Both the position numbers and the translations under genes were made by a program. From Gordonia sp. ABSL11-1 (GTDB lineage Bacteria > Actinomycetota > Actinomycetes > Mycobacteriales > Mycobacteriaceae), in the NCBI RefSeq assembly GCF_030315685.1, contig NZ_JASXSI010000019.1:34422-98421 (forward strand): a stretch of 64,000 bases of DNA. Direction: 5' to 3'. Of this stretch, positions 27,872-37,352 are shown in pieces; the stretch's first letter is position 1; every line of letters begins with the position of its first letter. The notes under the pieces were generated by a model, which saw only the letters and a program-made list of their open reading frames with translations, was not told where the DNA came from and ran no database searches.

Positions 27872-28249
27872 ATGGCTACCACCGGCTATCTCAAGCGGTT
27901 GACGCGCCGGCTGACCGAGGACCTCGGTGATGCCGACGCAGAGCAGATCGCCGAGGAATCCCGCGCGACCGGAGCCCAGCGCGCCGCCGAGTGTTGTCGC
28001 GGCGACGAGGTCACCATGCACGGCGAGCTGCGGTCGGTGGAGACGTGTTCGCGCAGCGCCAAGGCCGGCGTCAAGGCGGAGTTCTTCGACGGTTCGGACA
28101 CCGTGTTGCTCAAGTGGCTCGGACGTAACCGCATCCCCGGCATCGAGCCCGGTCGCAAGCTGACCGTGCGCGGTCGGCTCGCCGAACACGAGGGCACCAA
28201 GCTGATCTACAACCCCTACTACGAGCTGTATGGCCCGGAAGACGAGTGA
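27872..28249 (+). CDS. OB-fold nucleic-acid-binding-like protein (Rv2694c type)
   Basis: A 125-residue protein with a helical head (TGYLKRLTRRLTEDLGDAD) and a compact OB fold: RGDEVTMHGELRSVETCSR, AEFFDGSDTVLLKWLGRNRI, GIEPGRKLTVRGRLAEHEG, LIYNPYYEL. It resembles the RecG/OB-type actinobacterial DNA-binding family, with no enzymatic motif. AGGAGGG at 27861-27867 sets the ATG 27872; a GTG three bases earlier sits too close to it. The gene overlaps the DUF3159 start by 20 bases, so the two are translationally coupled. Confidence 0.82.
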   Translation: MATTGYLKRLTRRLTEDLGDADAEQIAEESRATGAQRAAECCRGDEVTMHGELRSVETCSRSAKAGVKAEFFDGSDTVLLKWLGRNRIPGIEPGRKLTVRGRLAEHEGTKLIYNPYYELYGPEDE

Positions 28250-28952
28250 CATCCCCTCCGACGATCCTGCGGGGTCCTCGGGGGAGGGCGGGTCGTCGCC
28301 ATCGATCCTCGAACAGATGGGTGGCGTGTCCGGCCTGATCTACTCGACCGTGCCGATCGTCGTCTTCGTGCCGGTCAACGCGATCTGGGGACTGCAGCCG
28401 GCCATGATCGCGGCGCTTGTCGTCGCCGCTCTGATCTTCTGCGTGCGACTGGTCCGCCGTGAGCCGCTCAACCCGGCGATCTCCGGACTCATCGGAGTCG
28501 CGATCTGTGTGTTCATCGCCCACCGCGTCGGAGACGCGAAAGGGTACTTCCTGTTCGGCATCTGGACCACGCTGGTCTACGCGATCGTGTTCGTCCTGTC
28601 GATCCTGGTGCGATGGCCGCTGATCGGTGTCGCCTGGAACCTCATCAGCGGTGAGGGCATGGGCTGGCGTAAACACCGCCGCACGCTGATCGCCTACGAC
28701 ATCGCCACCGCGTTCTGGGCGCTGGTGTTCGCCGCGCGCTACCTCACGCAATCGGAGCTCTACGATCACGGCAGCACCGGGTGGCTGGCCGTCGCGCGGA
28801 TCGCCATGGGATGGCCGCTCACGGCGCTGGCCGTCCTCGCCACGATCGTCCTGGTCCGACGTGCCACGCGCGACGAGGACCAGCGCGACGGGCAGCCGGA
28901 CAGGGATGCTGCCCAGGTCGAGTCCGGGTCCCCCGAACAGCCGCTGCGCTGA
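28230..28952 (+). CDS. DUF3159 membrane protein
   Basis: A 240-residue polytopic protein (Rv2693c type) with about five hydrophobic spans, for example GLIYSTVPIVVFVPVNAIWG, AMIAALVVAALIFCVRLVRR, ISGLIGVAICVFIAHRVGDA and LVYAIVFVLSILVRWPLIGV. The conserved DUF3159 patch GWRKHRRTLIAYDIATAFWA follows. Charged head and tail face the cytoplasm. Function unknown; it commonly lies with the OB-fold gene and the ceoB/ceoC potassium genes. ATG 28230 lies inside the 3' end of the OB-fold gene. Confidence 0.88.
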   Translation: MARKTSDIPSDDPAGSSGEGGSSPSILEQMGGVSGLIYSTVPIVVFVPVNAIWGLQPAMIAALVVAALIFCVRLVRREPLNPAISGLIGVAICVFIAHRVGDAKGYFLFGIWTTLVYAIVFVLSILVRWPLIGVAWNLISGEGMGWRKHRRTLIAYDIATAFWALVFAARYLTQSELYDHGSTGWLAVARIAMGWPLTALAVLATIVLVRRATRDEDQRDGQPDRDAAQVESGSPEQPLR

Positions 28953-28980
28953 TCCGCGGCGGCGGCCGGGGAGCCGTCCC

Positions 28981-29640
28981 TCAGCTGAGCTGCATCGCCT
29001 CGTGCAGTGCGGGTTCCGCCTCGGCCGGGGCGATGAAGACGAGTTCGTCGCCACCTTCGATCGGGTCGTCGGACTGGGGCACGATCACCCGGCCACCGCG
29101 CAGGATCGCGACGAGCGCCGCGTCGCGCGGCAGATCGAGCTTGCGTACCGGCTTGCCCGCGAGCGGAGTGTTGGGCGGCAGGGTGAGTTCCACCAGATTG
29201 GCCTGCCCCTGACGAAACGTCATCAGCCGCACCAGATCACCCACGGATACCGCCTCCTCGACGAGGGAGGCGAGGATTCGTGGCGTCGACACGGCGACGT
29301 CGACACCCCAGTCCTCGTCGAACAGCCACTCGTTGCGGGGATCGTTCACGCGGGCGACGACCCGATTGACCGCGAACTCGGTCTTCGCCAGCAGGCTGAC
29401 GACCAGGTTGGCTTTGTCGTCGCCGGTCGCCGCGACCATCACGTCGAACGTCTGCAGTTCGGCCTGCTCGAGATTGCTCAGCTCGCAGGCGTCGGCCTGC
29501 ACCCACGTCGCCTGGGGGACGGCCTCGGTCTCGATGTGGCCGGTGTTGCGCTCGAAGAGGGTGACCTCGTGCCCGTTGAGCAGCAACTCGCGAGCGATCG
29601 ACCGTCCGACCGCGCCGGCACCGGCGATGGCGACCTTCAT
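28981..29640 (-). CDS. ceoC: TrkA/RCK-family potassium regulatory subunit CeoC
   Basis: A 219-residue RCK protein. The Rossmann RCK_N domain opens with VAIAGAGAVGRSIARELLL (GxGxxG nucleotide-binding) and carries ATGDDKANLVVSLLAKTEF. The RCK_C domain follows after residue 140 (NLVELTLPPNTPLAGKPVRK, GDELVFIAPAEAE). Such cytosolic subunits gate potassium channels or transporters in response to nucleotides. It lies 24 bases downstream of ceoB in the same direction. No TrkH/TrkG membrane subunit is in the window, but a KimA-like permease is divergent from ceoB. The name follows M. tuberculosis Rv2692. Confidence 0.93.
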   Translation of the reverse strand: MKVAIAGAGAVGRSIARELLLNGHEVTLFERNTGHIETEAVPQATWVQADACELSNLEQAELQTFDVMVAATGDDKANLVVSLLAKTEFAVNRVVARVNDPRNEWLFDEDWGVDVAVSTPRILASLVEEAVSVGDLVRLMTFRQGQANLVELTLPPNTPLAGKPVRKLDLPRDAALVAILRGGRVIVPQSDDPIEGGDELVFIAPAEAEPALHEAMQLS

Positions 29641-29664
29641 CGTCTTCCTTCCTCCGAACTCGGG

Positions 29665-30330
29665 TCAGTCCGTACTGGTCCGGGGCGAGCGTGCCGCCGT
29701 CCGGGCATCGTCGAGATTGTCGATCAGGATCGCCGCGAAGACCAGATCATCTTGCTGCAGAACGGTTTTGACATCAGGAAGGATCGGTCGTCCGACCCGG
29801 TTGAGGAAGGCGATGCGGGCGCCGGTCTGTTCCTGGAACTTGCCGACGGTCACACCGATCCAGGACTCGTCGACATCGAGCTGGGCGATGGCCAGCGAGC
29901 CGGACGGGTCGCGCCATTCGGTGGTCGTCGAGGTCTCGCCGAGGGCGGAGACGAATCGCTCTGTCGTCCACGGCACGGTGGCGACGGTGGGGATGCCGAG
30001 TCGTTCGTAGACCTCGGCGCGTTTGGCGTCGTAGATCCGGGCGACGACGCGCTCGATCCCGAAGGTCTCGCGGGCCACCCGGGCGGCGATGATGTTCGAG
30101 TTGTCGCCCGAGGACACGGCCGCGAACGCGTCGGCCTGCTCGATACCGGCGCGGGTCAGCACCTCGCGGTCGAAGCCCACCCCGATCACCTTGGTACCCC
30201 GGAAATCCGGACCCAGACGGACGAAGGCGGAGTGATCGCGGTCGATGATGGCGACCTGGTGGCCGCGCTTCTGCATCGCCATCGCCAGCGCCGACCCCAC
30301 GCGTCCGCATCCCATGATGACTACCTGCAC
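29665..30330 (-). CDS. ceoB: TrkA/RCK-family potassium regulatory subunit CeoB
   Basis: A 221-residue RCK protein with MQVVIMGCGRVGSALAMAM (GxGxxG) and IIDRD at the end of strand two, which favours NAD(H) binding. The RCK_C half reads SLAIAQLDVDESWIGVTVGK and QQDDLVFAAILIDN. It pairs with CeoC; together they equal one two-module TrkA. The GTG 30328-30330 is chosen because GGAAGG lies 6 bases upstream; a GTG six bases earlier is too close to it. The gene is divergent from the KimA-like permease, so the module probably controls potassium flux. Confidence 0.93.
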   Translation of the reverse strand: MQVVIMGCGRVGSALAMAMQKRGHQVAIIDRDHSAFVRLGPDFRGTKVIGVGFDREVLTRAGIEQADAFAAVSSGDNSNIIAARVARETFGIERVVARIYDAKRAEVYERLGIPTVATVPWTTERFVSALGETSTTTEWRDPSGSLAIAQLDVDESWIGVTVGKFQEQTGARIAFLNRVGRPILPDVKTVLQQDDLVFAAILIDNLDDARTAARSPRTSTD

Positions 30331-30497
30331 GTGCACCCTTCCCGAGGCGTGGAGATCCGGCCGGGACGGCCGGCCCGAACGTCTGTGGTCGTCGTCCGCA
30401 CGCAGCGCGGACGCATCGAACCTACCCGTACGACCCGTCGGGCGGGCGGGATGATCGCCGAAGCGGGCCTCTTATGGCCTTTGTCTACTACACGCTC

Positions 30498-30510
30498 TAG
30501 TGTTGCCTGG
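30498..30510 (+). promoter_or_regulatory. -10 box TAGTGT for the leaderless KimA-like gene
   Basis: TAGTGT (30498-30503) ends 6 bases before the GTG at 30510 and no ribosome site is present. No c-di-AMP riboswitch could be recognised in the 173-base upstream region. Confidence 0.5.
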
Positions 30511-32522
30511 TGTCCACCGTGTCCAAGGTGTCCGTCGCGGCCAAAAGGTTGCTGCTCGGTCGCCCGTTCCGTAGCGACAGACTGGGTCACACCTTGTTGC
30601 CCAAGCGCATCGCGCTCCCGGTGTTCGCCTCCGATGCCATGTCGTCGGTGGCCTATGCGCCCCAGGAGATCTTCCTCGTCCTGTCGGTTGCCGGACTGAG
30701 TGCGCTGGCCTTCACACCGTGGGTGGCGCTCGCCGTGGCGGTCGTGATGGTCGTGGTGGTGGCCAGCTACCGGCAGAACGTCCACGCCTATCCCTCGGGC
30801 GGCGGCGACTACGAGGTCGCCACGGTCAACCTGGGCCCCAACGCCGGTCTCACCGTCGGCAGTGCACTGCTCGTCGACTACATCCTCACCGTGGCCGTCT
30901 CGATCTCGTCGGCGGCGGAGAACATCGGTTCGGCGATCCCGTTCGTGTCCCAACACAAGGTCTGGTTCTGCGTGGCGGCCATCGTGCTGCTCGCGGCGGT
31001 GAACCTGCGCGGCATCAGGGAGTCGGGCTCCGTCCTGGCGATACCCACCTACGCATTCATCATCGGTGTCCTCGCGATGCTGGGATGGGGCTTCATCGAG
31101 ATCTTCGTCCTCGGCCAGGACATCGAGTCCGAGACCGCCGACTTCACCATCCGTGCCGAGCACGATCACCTCGTCGGGATCGCCTTCGTGTTCCTCATCG
31201 CACGGGCCTTCTCCTCCGGCTGTGCGGCCCTGACCGGCGTGGAGGCGATCAGCAACGGCGTACCGGCGTTCCGGAAACCCAAGTCGCGCAACGCCGCCTC
31301 GACCCTGTTCATGCTCGGTGCGTTCTCGATCGTGTTGCTGCTGGGCATCGTCCTGCTCGCGCAGCAGATCGGTGCCAAGTACGTGATGAACCCGGCACAG
31401 GACCTCATCGGGGCCCCGGAGGGCTATCAGCAGAAGGCGATGATCGCGCAACTGGCCCACGCGGTGTTCGACTCCTTCACGCCCGGCTTCTATTTCGTCG
31501 CCACCGCGACCGCACTGATCCTGATGCTCGCCGCGAACACGGCGTTCAACGGATTCCCGGTCCTCGGGTCGGTGCTCGCCCAGGACCGCTATCTGCCCCG
31601 GCAGCTGCACACCCGCGGCGACCGCCTGGCGTTCTCCAACGGCATCGTGTTCCTGGCGCTGGTCGCGATCATCTTCGTGGTCGCCTTCGGCGCCGAGGTC
31701 ACCAAGCTGATCCAGCTCTACATCGTCGGTGTGTTCGTCTCGTTCACGCTGAGTCAGACCGGCATGGTCCGGCACTGGACGCGACACCTGCGGACCGAGA
31801 CCGACCCGCGGGCGCGCCGGAAGATGATGCAGTCGCGCGTCATCAACGCGATCGGCCTGGTCATGACAGCGACCGTCCTGATCGTGGTGCTCCTCACCAA
31901 GTTCACCGCGGGAGCCTGGATCGCGATCCTCGCCATGGTGCTGCTCTTCATCCTGATGAAGCTGATCCACCACCACTACGCGACGGTGCAACGCGAACTC
32001 GAGCGGCAGGAGGAGGACGTGGTGCTGCCGAGCCGGACCCACTCGATCGTCCTGGTGTCCACGCTGCACCTCGCGACCAAGCGTGCGGTTCTCTACGCCC
32101 GTGCGACCAGACCCGACGTCCTCGAGGCGATCACGGTCAACGTCGACGACCGCGACACCCGCAAGCTCGTCTCGCAATGGGAGGCCAGCGACATCACCGT
32201 GCCGCTCAAGGTGATCGCGTCGCCGTACCGCGAGATCACCCGTCCGGTCATCGAGTACGTGCGCCGGGTCCGCCGGGAGTCGCCACGAGACGTCATCACC
32301 GTGTTCATCCCCGAATACGTCGTCGGGCACTGGTGGGAACAGATCCTGCACAATCAGTCGGCACTGCGGCTGAAGGGCCGGCTGCTGTTCGAACCGGGCG
32401 TCATGGTCACCTCGGTGCCGTGGCAGCTCACCTCGTCCGACCGACTCAAGAACCGAGACCTCGTCTACTCGGCCCCCGGCGACACCCGTCGCGCCCTGGG
32501 CGGCGACTCGGAACCCCGGTGA
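30510..32522 (+). CDS. KimA-like APC-superfamily permease (probable K+ importer)
   Basis: A 670-residue transporter with twelve hydrophobic spans in the first 480 residues and a 180-residue cytosolic C-terminal domain. Characteristic strings are SDAMSSVAYAPQEI (span 1), HAYPSGGGDYEVA, LLVDYILTVAVSISSAAENI, ARAFSSGCAALTGVEAISNG and ILMLAANTAFNGFPVL. These match the KimA (YdaO) proton-coupled potassium importer of Bacillus in nearly every conserved block, more closely than ordinary amino-acid permeases; automated annotation would say amino-acid permease. The C-terminal domain (SIVLVSTLHLATKRAVLYAR, then VDDRDTRKL) resembles a USP-like fold, where KimA binds c-di-AMP. Its place divergent from ceoB/ceoC supports a potassium role. 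It overlaps the downstream methyltransferase by GTGA. Confidence 0.8.
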   Translation: MSTVSKVSVAAKRLLLGRPFRSDRLGHTLLPKRIALPVFASDAMSSVAYAPQEIFLVLSVAGLSALAFTPWVALAVAVVMVVVVASYRQNVHAYPSGGGDYEVATVNLGPNAGLTVGSALLVDYILTVAVSISSAAENIGSAIPFVSQHKVWFCVAAIVLLAAVNLRGIRESGSVLAIPTYAFIIGVLAMLGWGFIEIFVLGQDIESETADFTIRAEHDHLVGIAFVFLIARAFSSGCAALTGVEAISNGVPAFRKPKSRNAASTLFMLGAFSIVLLLGIVLLAQQIGAKYVMNPAQDLIGAPEGYQQKAMIAQLAHAVFDSFTPGFYFVATATALILMLAANTAFNGFPVLGSVLAQDRYLPRQLHTRGDRLAFSNGIVFLALVAIIFVVAFGAEVTKLIQLYIVGVFVSFTLSQTGMVRHWTRHLRTETDPRARRKMMQSRVINAIGLVMTATVLIVVLLTKFTAGAWIAILAMVLLFILMKLIHHHYATVQRELERQEEDVVLPSRTHSIVLVSTLHLATKRAVLYARATRPDVLEAITVNVDDRDTRKLVSQWEASDITVPLKVIASPYREITRPVIEYVRRVRRESPRDVITVFIPEYVVGHWWEQILHNQSALRLKGRLLFEPGVMVTSVPWQLTSSDRLKNRDLVYSAPGDTRRALGGDSEPR

Positions 32523-33862
32523 CCGCATCCCTGGACCCCGGTGATCCGATGCCGGAGCTCGTCGTGCGCCCGGACCGGCCGGCCAACGGCGGCGAGGCCG
32601 TCGGACGCGTCGACGGACAGGTGGTGTTCGTCCGCGGCGCCGTGCCCGGGGAGCTCGTCCGTGCACGGGTCGTCGACGATCGCCGGGCGAGCTTCCGACG
32701 GGCGGAGGTCGTCGAGATCCTCGAGCCGTCGGCGCATCGTGTGATGTCGCCGTGCGACGCCGCCCGGCACGGCGCCGGCTGCTGCGACCTCGGATACATC
32801 GACGTTTCGCACGCCCGCACGCTGAAGGCACAGATCCTCTCCGATGCCCTCGGACGGATCGGCGGGTTCGACGACGCGGACCTCGCGGCGGCCGGCGTCG
32901 ACGACGAGGTCGTCCGATCACTGGGCGACGACGGCACCGGGTGGCGGGTGCGCACCCGACTCGGCGTCGACGACGACGGCCGCGCCGGCATGCACGCGTT
33001 TCGTGGATCGCGGATCGTCACCGGCCATCGATGTGCCGCGCCGTCGCCCGGCCTGCTGGACGGCCTGGACGACATGACCCTCACGCCCGGTGCCGAGCTC
33101 GCCGTCGTCGCCGACATGCACGGCCGACGGCATGTGACCGAACTCGGACCGGTGACACCGCCGGCCCGACGGGGCCGGGGCCGCCGCGGAGACCGTACGG
33201 CCACCCAGTCGGCGCGTCGACGACGCGAATCGGTCCGTGCGCAGCGGGTCGTGGACGGCGACGTGACGGCCGCCCATCGGGTCGGCGACCGCGTCTGGCA
33301 GATCCCCGTGCCGGCGTTCTGGCAGGCACATCGTGCGGCGCCGGGCGTGTACGCCGACACGGTCGTCGACATGGTCGCCGCCGCCGGAGTGCACCCGAGG
33401 TCGGATGCCGCGGTGGCGTGGGACCTGTACGGAGGCGCGGGGATCTTCGCTGCCGCCCTCCTCGACAGGGCGATCGAAGGCAACGCGGTGGGGGCCGTCC
33501 ACGTCGTCGAATCCGACCCCGTCGCCCTCACCTCCGCCGAGCAGACCTTCGCCGGCGACGAGCGCGTGGCACTCCACCGTGGGGAGGTGGCGGCGACGTC
33601 GGCCGCGTTGCCGAGCCCGGATGTCGTCGTCCTCGACCCACCGCGGACCGGCGCAGGCGCGGCGGTGATCGGCGCGGTCACCGACGCCGATCCGGACGTC
33701 ATCGTGCACGTGGGCTGTGACGTCGGTCGGTTCGCCCGCGATCTGGCCCTGTTCGCGGAGCAGGGATACCGGCCGCGCGACATCCGTGCCTTCGACGCGT
33801 TCCCGCTGACCCACCATGTGGAGGCGATCGCCTGTCTCGTCCCGGCTCATCGCCGGATGTGA
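32519..33862 (+). CDS. TRAM-domain class I RNA methyltransferase (RlmD/TrmA-like, m5U)
   Basis: A 447-residue SAM-dependent methyltransferase of the 23S/tRNA uracil-C5 family. The N-terminal TRAM domain (GGEAVGRVDGQVVFVRGAVP) is followed by a cysteine-rich patch (SPCDAARHGAGCCDLGYID) that may hold an iron-sulfur cluster. The catalytic half has the SAM site WDLYGGAGIFAAALLD, the DPPRTGAGAAV motif and the presumed nucleophile in HVGCDVGRFARDLALF. A basic linker (PPARRGRGRRGDRTATQS, residues about 218-240) interrupts the middle. The exact target uridine cannot be told from sequence. It starts at GTG 32519 inside the permease stop (4-base overlap), as in Rv2690c-Rv2689c. Confidence 0.88.
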   Translation: MTASLDPGDPMPELVVRPDRPANGGEAVGRVDGQVVFVRGAVPGELVRARVVDDRRASFRRAEVVEILEPSAHRVMSPCDAARHGAGCCDLGYIDVSHARTLKAQILSDALGRIGGFDDADLAAAGVDDEVVRSLGDDGTGWRVRTRLGVDDDGRAGMHAFRGSRIVTGHRCAAPSPGLLDGLDDMTLTPGAELAVVADMHGRRHVTELGPVTPPARRGRGRRGDRTATQSARRRRESVRAQRVVDGDVTAAHRVGDRVWQIPVPAFWQAHRAAPGVYADTVVDMVAAAGVHPRSDAAVAWDLYGGAGIFAAALLDRAIEGNAVGAVHVVESDPVALTSAEQTFAGDERVALHRGEVAATSAALPSPDVVVLDPPRTGAGAAVIGAVTDADPDVIVHVGCDVGRFARDLALFAEQGYRPRDIRAFDAFPLTHHVEAIACLVPAHRRM

Positions 33863-34020
33863 CCGAATCGGCCCCGCAACGTCGCTTGCCCGTCCGGACG
33901 AGCGTGCGGAGGTCCGTAGACTGTTTTCCACAGGACCGTGCTCGGGGGTGAGCCCGGTGCGACGCCCGCCGACAGCCCGGCGCGGCGTGATCTGGATTCA
34001 CCGACATGATGGAGGACTCG

Positions 34021-35985
34021 ATGGGCGTGCTCGACGGAATCGGTTCGCCGGCCGACCTGCGGACGCTGTCGTCGGACGAGATGGACACCCTGGCAGGGGA
34101 GATCCGGGAATTCCTCATCGACAAGGTCTCCGCGACGGGTGGGCATCTGGGCCCCAATCTGGGCGTCGTCGAACTGACACTCGCGCTGCACCGGGTGTTC
34201 GACTCACCCGTCGATCCGATCATCTTCGACACCGGCCACCAGAGCTACGTGCACAAGATCGTCACCGGCCGCAAGGACGGCTTCGGCGAACTGCGCCAGA
34301 AGGACGGTCTGACCGGATATCAGGACCGCGCCGAGAGCGATCACGACTGGGTCGAGTCGTCGCACGCGTCGGCGGCGCTCTCCTACGCCGACGGACTGGC
34401 CAAATCGTTCGAGCTGACCGGCCAAAATGACCGGACCGTCGTCGCGGTCGTCGGCGACGGGGCGCTCACCGGCGGGATGTGCTGGGAGGCACTCAACAAC
34501 ATCGCCGACGGCGATCGCCCGGTGATCATCGTCGTCAACGACAACGGCCGTTCCTACGCGCCGACGATCGGCGGGCTCGCGAGCCATCTGTCGGGGCTGC
34601 GCCTGCAGCCCGGCTACGAACGGTTCCTCGACGAGAGCCGCAAGGTCGTCAAGCAGGTCCCGGTCGTCGGACCGCCCGCCTACGCGGTGCTCCACGGGAT
34701 GAAGAGTGGCCTGAAAGACCTCATCGCCCCGCAGGCGATGTTCACCGACCTCGGACTCAAGTACGTGGGTCCGGTCGACGGCCACGACCTCGGTGCCCTG
34801 GAATCCGCTCTCGGACAAGCGAAGTCGTTCGGTGGACCGGTCATCGTGCACACGGTGACACGGAAGGGCATGGGTTACGCTCCGGCGGAAAACCATGAAG
34901 CCGACCAGATGCACTCCACAGGCATCATCGATCCGCGGACCGGTCGTGCGACGAGTGTGTCGCCGCAGGACTGGACGTCGGTGTTCTCGGCGGCCCTCGT
35001 CGAGGCCGGGTCGCGTCGACACGACGTCGTCGCGATCACCGCCGCGATGCCCGGGCCCACCGGCCTGACGCCCTTCGGCCAGCGGTTCCCGGACCGCATG
35101 TTCGACGTCGGCATCGCCGAACAGCATGCGGTGACCTCGGCCGCCGGCCTGGCGCTGGGCGGGCTGCATCCCGTCGTCGCCATTTACTCGACGTTCCTCA
35201 ACCGCGCCTTCGACCAGCTGCTGATGGACGTGGCGCTGCTGCGACTTCCGGTCACCCTCGTCCTCGATCGATCGGGCATCACCGGACCCGACGGCCCCAG
35301 CCATCACGGGATGTGGGACCTGTCGCTGATGTCACTCGTGCCCGGCCTCCGGGTCGCGGCGCCGCGTGACGCGGTCCGCCTGCGTGAGGAGTTCGACGAG
35401 GCGCTCGCCGTCACGGACGGGCCCACCGCCCTGCGCTTCTCCAAAGGTGCCGTCCCCGAGGACATCCGGTCGGTCGAACGACTCGACGACGGTGTCGACG
35501 TGCTCTATCGGACCGCGCCTGGAGTCGGGGAGGCCACCGGTGACGTGCTCATCGTCGCGGTCGGCGCGTTCTGTGCCCTGGCCGTCGACACCGCCGAACG
35601 GCTCGGTCGTCAGGGCATCGACGCGACGGTCGTCGACCCCCGCTGGGTGCTCCCGGTGCCCGGATCCATCGCCGAACTCGCCACCCGGCACCGTCTCGTG
35701 GTGACCCTCGAGGACAGCGGTGTGCGCGGTGGGGTCGGATCGGCGGTGAGCGACGCATTGTCGTCGGCGGACGTCGCCGTGCCGGTGCAGCATCGGGGAA
35801 TTCCGCAGCAGTTCGTGCAGCATGCCTCGCGCGGGCAGCTGCTCGCCGAGTTCGGACTCACCGCCCAGGACCTGGCGCGCACGATCACCGCGACCGTCGC
35901 GGGCATGCAGTCGGTACCCGGACTCGACGACGATGCCGACCTGTCCGGCCGCGAGATGTCGAACGCACCCGACGCCGATCAGTGA
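34021..35985 (+). CDS. dxs: 1-deoxy-D-xylulose-5-phosphate synthase
   Basis: A 654-residue thiamine-diphosphate enzyme condensing pyruvate and glyceraldehyde-3-phosphate, the first step of the MEP isoprenoid pathway. Family landmarks are [40 protein letters not shown], the ThDP site [19 protein letters not shown], and the transketolase-type [16 protein letters not shown] with the catalytic Glu. Start ATG 34021 is preceded by GGAGG 8 bases upstream; an ATG at 34006 would put that site inside the gene. The region 33863-34005 shows no riboswitch core. It converges on rnd across a strong hairpin. Confidence 0.96.
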   Translation: MGVLDGIGSPADLRTLSSDEMDTLAGEIREFLIDKVSATGGHLGPNLGVVELTLALHRVFDSPVDPIIFDTGHQSYVHKIVTGRKDGFGELRQKDGLTGYQDRAESDHDWVESSHASAALSYADGLAKSFELTGQNDRTVVAVVGDGALTGGMCWEALNNIADGDRPVIIVVNDNGRSYAPTIGGLASHLSGLRLQPGYERFLDESRKVVKQVPVVGPPAYAVLHGMKSGLKDLIAPQAMFTDLGLKYVGPVDGHDLGALESALGQAKSFGGPVIVHTVTRKGMGYAPAENHEADQMHSTGIIDPRTGRATSVSPQDWTSVFSAALVEAGSRRHDVVAITAAMPGPTGLTPFGQRFPDRMFDVGIAEQHAVTSAAGLALGGLHPVVAIYSTFLNRAFDQLLMDVALLRLPVTLVLDRSGITGPDGPSHHGMWDLSLMSLVPGLRVAAPRDAVRLREEFDEALAVTDGPTALRFSKGAVPEDIRSVERLDDGVDVLYRTAPGVGEATGDVLIVAVGAFCALAVDTAERLGRQGIDATVVDPRWVLPVPGSIAELATRHRLVVTLEDSGVRGGVGSAVSDALSSADVAVPVQHRGIPQQFVQHASRGQLLAEFGLTAQDLARTITATVAGMQSVPGLDDDADLSGREMSNAPDADQ

Positions 35986-35997
35986 ACGCCGATTGGT

Positions 35998-36030
35998 GGC
36001 AGTAGTTCGCGCGAGACGCGGACTACTGCC
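35998..36030. terminator. Bidirectional terminator between dxs and rnd
   Basis: GGCAGTAGT (35998-36006) pairs perfectly with ACTACTGCC (36022-36030), and inner CGCG/CGCG pairs extend it past one mismatch. The right arm contains the rnd stop codon, so termination and coding overlap by a few bases. Confidence 0.75.
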
Positions 36031-37333
36031 CTGAATCGGGCGAGTCGGACTCGACCGCAACCGAATTCAGCGCTTCGGCGATCGCGGCCGCGCACAGGTC
36101 CCGCTGCCAGGGCCGTGCTCCGTCGTCGGCCAGTCGACGATCCACCGCCTCCGCCGTGGCGGGCAGCGGCACGCCGTCCCAGCACAGCTGGCGGACGGTC
36201 TCCGGGGCCAGCAGATTCTCCACCGGGACCCGATGCGCCTCGGCGACCTCGCGGACCGCGGGCCGGACCGCGGCGGCACGTTCGGCCGCCTCCGGATTGC
36301 GCTGATCCCACCGGTTGACCGGGGGTAACCCCACCGAGGGTGTCTTCCGCGAGGGCAGCTGATCGTCGGGTAGTGTGCGGGCCCGCTGCAGCGCCGAGAG
36401 CCAGACCCCGGCCTGCCGCCGCTGCCTGGGGCCGCCGAAGACGGGGAGCCGGGTCAGTTCGGCAGGGGTCGTGGGATCGGCGGTCGCGGCGGTGACGATG
36501 GCGGAGTCGGGCAGGATGCGTCCCGGTGCCACGTCCCGCTTCTGCGCGAGTTCCTCACGCGCCTTCCATAATTCGCGGACGGCCGCCAGAGTCCGGACGT
36601 CCTTGATGGTGTGGATGTTCGACGTCTTGCGCCAGCGCTCGGTCCGCGGCGGCGGTGCCGGCCGGTCCAGCACGAAGCGGAACTCCTCCCGCGCCCAGCG
36701 ATCCTTGCCGGCATCGGCGAGGGCGGAGTCCATCGCGTCGCGCAACTCGATCAGCACCTCGACATCCAGGGCGGCGTAGTTGAGCCAGTCGTCGGGCAGC
36801 GGGCGGCGCGACCAGTCGGCGGCGCCGTGCCCCTTCACGAGACCCAGCCCGAGGAACTCGGCGACCATGGCGGCGAGGTTGACCTTCGCCAGGCCGAGGA
36901 GACGCCCGGCGAGCTCGGTGTCGTAGAGCTGGCGGCAGAGGAAGCCGAGGTCGCGCAGGCACGGGAGGTCCTGATCGGCGGCATGCAGCACCCATTCGGG
37001 TCCGTCGAGGGCGGCAATCACCGGCGCGAGAGCCTCGGGGTGTTCGATCGGGTCGAGGAGGAACGTCCCGGCTCCCGACCTCCGGATCTGCACCAGGTAG
37101 GCCCGCTGCGAGTAGCGGTATCCGGAGGCGCGTTCGGTGTCGACCGCGATCGGCCCCGCGGCGCCGGCGATCCGTGCGGCCGCGTCGGCGAACTCCTCCG
37201 GGGTGATCAGGACCGGTGGAACACCATCGGCGGGCTGCAGCAGGGGAGTCGTGCTCGGTTCGGCGGGGTCCGTCGTGGCCTCCGCGCGGGGATCGTCGGA
37301 CGACCGGTCCCGTCCGTCGTCACCGCTGCTCAT
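36023..37333 (-). CDS. rnd: Ribonuclease D-like 3'-5' exonuclease with HRDC domain
   Basis: A 436-residue DEDD-family exoribonuclease that trims tRNA and other stable RNA. The exonuclease motifs are IAVDTERASGYRYSQRAYLV (DTE), LHAADQDLPCLRDLG (second Asp) and DWLNYAALDVEVLIELRD (DEDDy Tyr/Asp). An HRDC domain follows (VRELWKAREELAQKRDVAPG), then a second HRDC-like helical tail. The ATG at 37331-37333 has GGGAGG 6 bases upstream. Downstream of DUF3000 in the same direction, 19 bases apart, as Rv2681/Rv2680. Confidence 0.94.
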   Translation of the reverse strand: MSSGDDGRDRSSDDPRAEATTDPAEPSTTPLLQPADGVPPVLITPEEFADAAARIAGAAGPIAVDTERASGYRYSQRAYLVQIRRSGAGTFLLDPIEHPEALAPVIAALDGPEWVLHAADQDLPCLRDLGFLCRQLYDTELAGRLLGLAKVNLAAMVAEFLGLGLVKGHGAADWSRRPLPDDWLNYAALDVEVLIELRDAMDSALADAGKDRWAREEFRFVLDRPAPPPRTERWRKTSNIHTIKDVRTLAAVRELWKAREELAQKRDVAPGRILPDSAIVTAATADPTTPAELTRLPVFGGPRQRRQAGVWLSALQRARTLPDDQLPSRKTPSVGLPPVNRWDQRNPEAAERAAAVRPAVREVAEAHRVPVENLLAPETVRQLCWDGVPLPATAEAVDRRLADDGARPWQRDLCAAAIAEALNSVAVESDSPDSGQ

Positions 37334-37352
37334 GGCGGACCTCCCGTTCGGC

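Noticed and set aside
30337..30509. Possible c-di-AMP (ydaO) riboswitch before the KimA-like gene
   Set aside because: No recognisable aptamer core, and the -10 box at 30498-30503 implies a leaderless transcript.
33863..34020. Possible thiamine or FMN riboswitch before dxs
   Set aside because: The region is GC-rich with a few short helices, but the conserved core strings of the TPP and FMN aptamers are absent.
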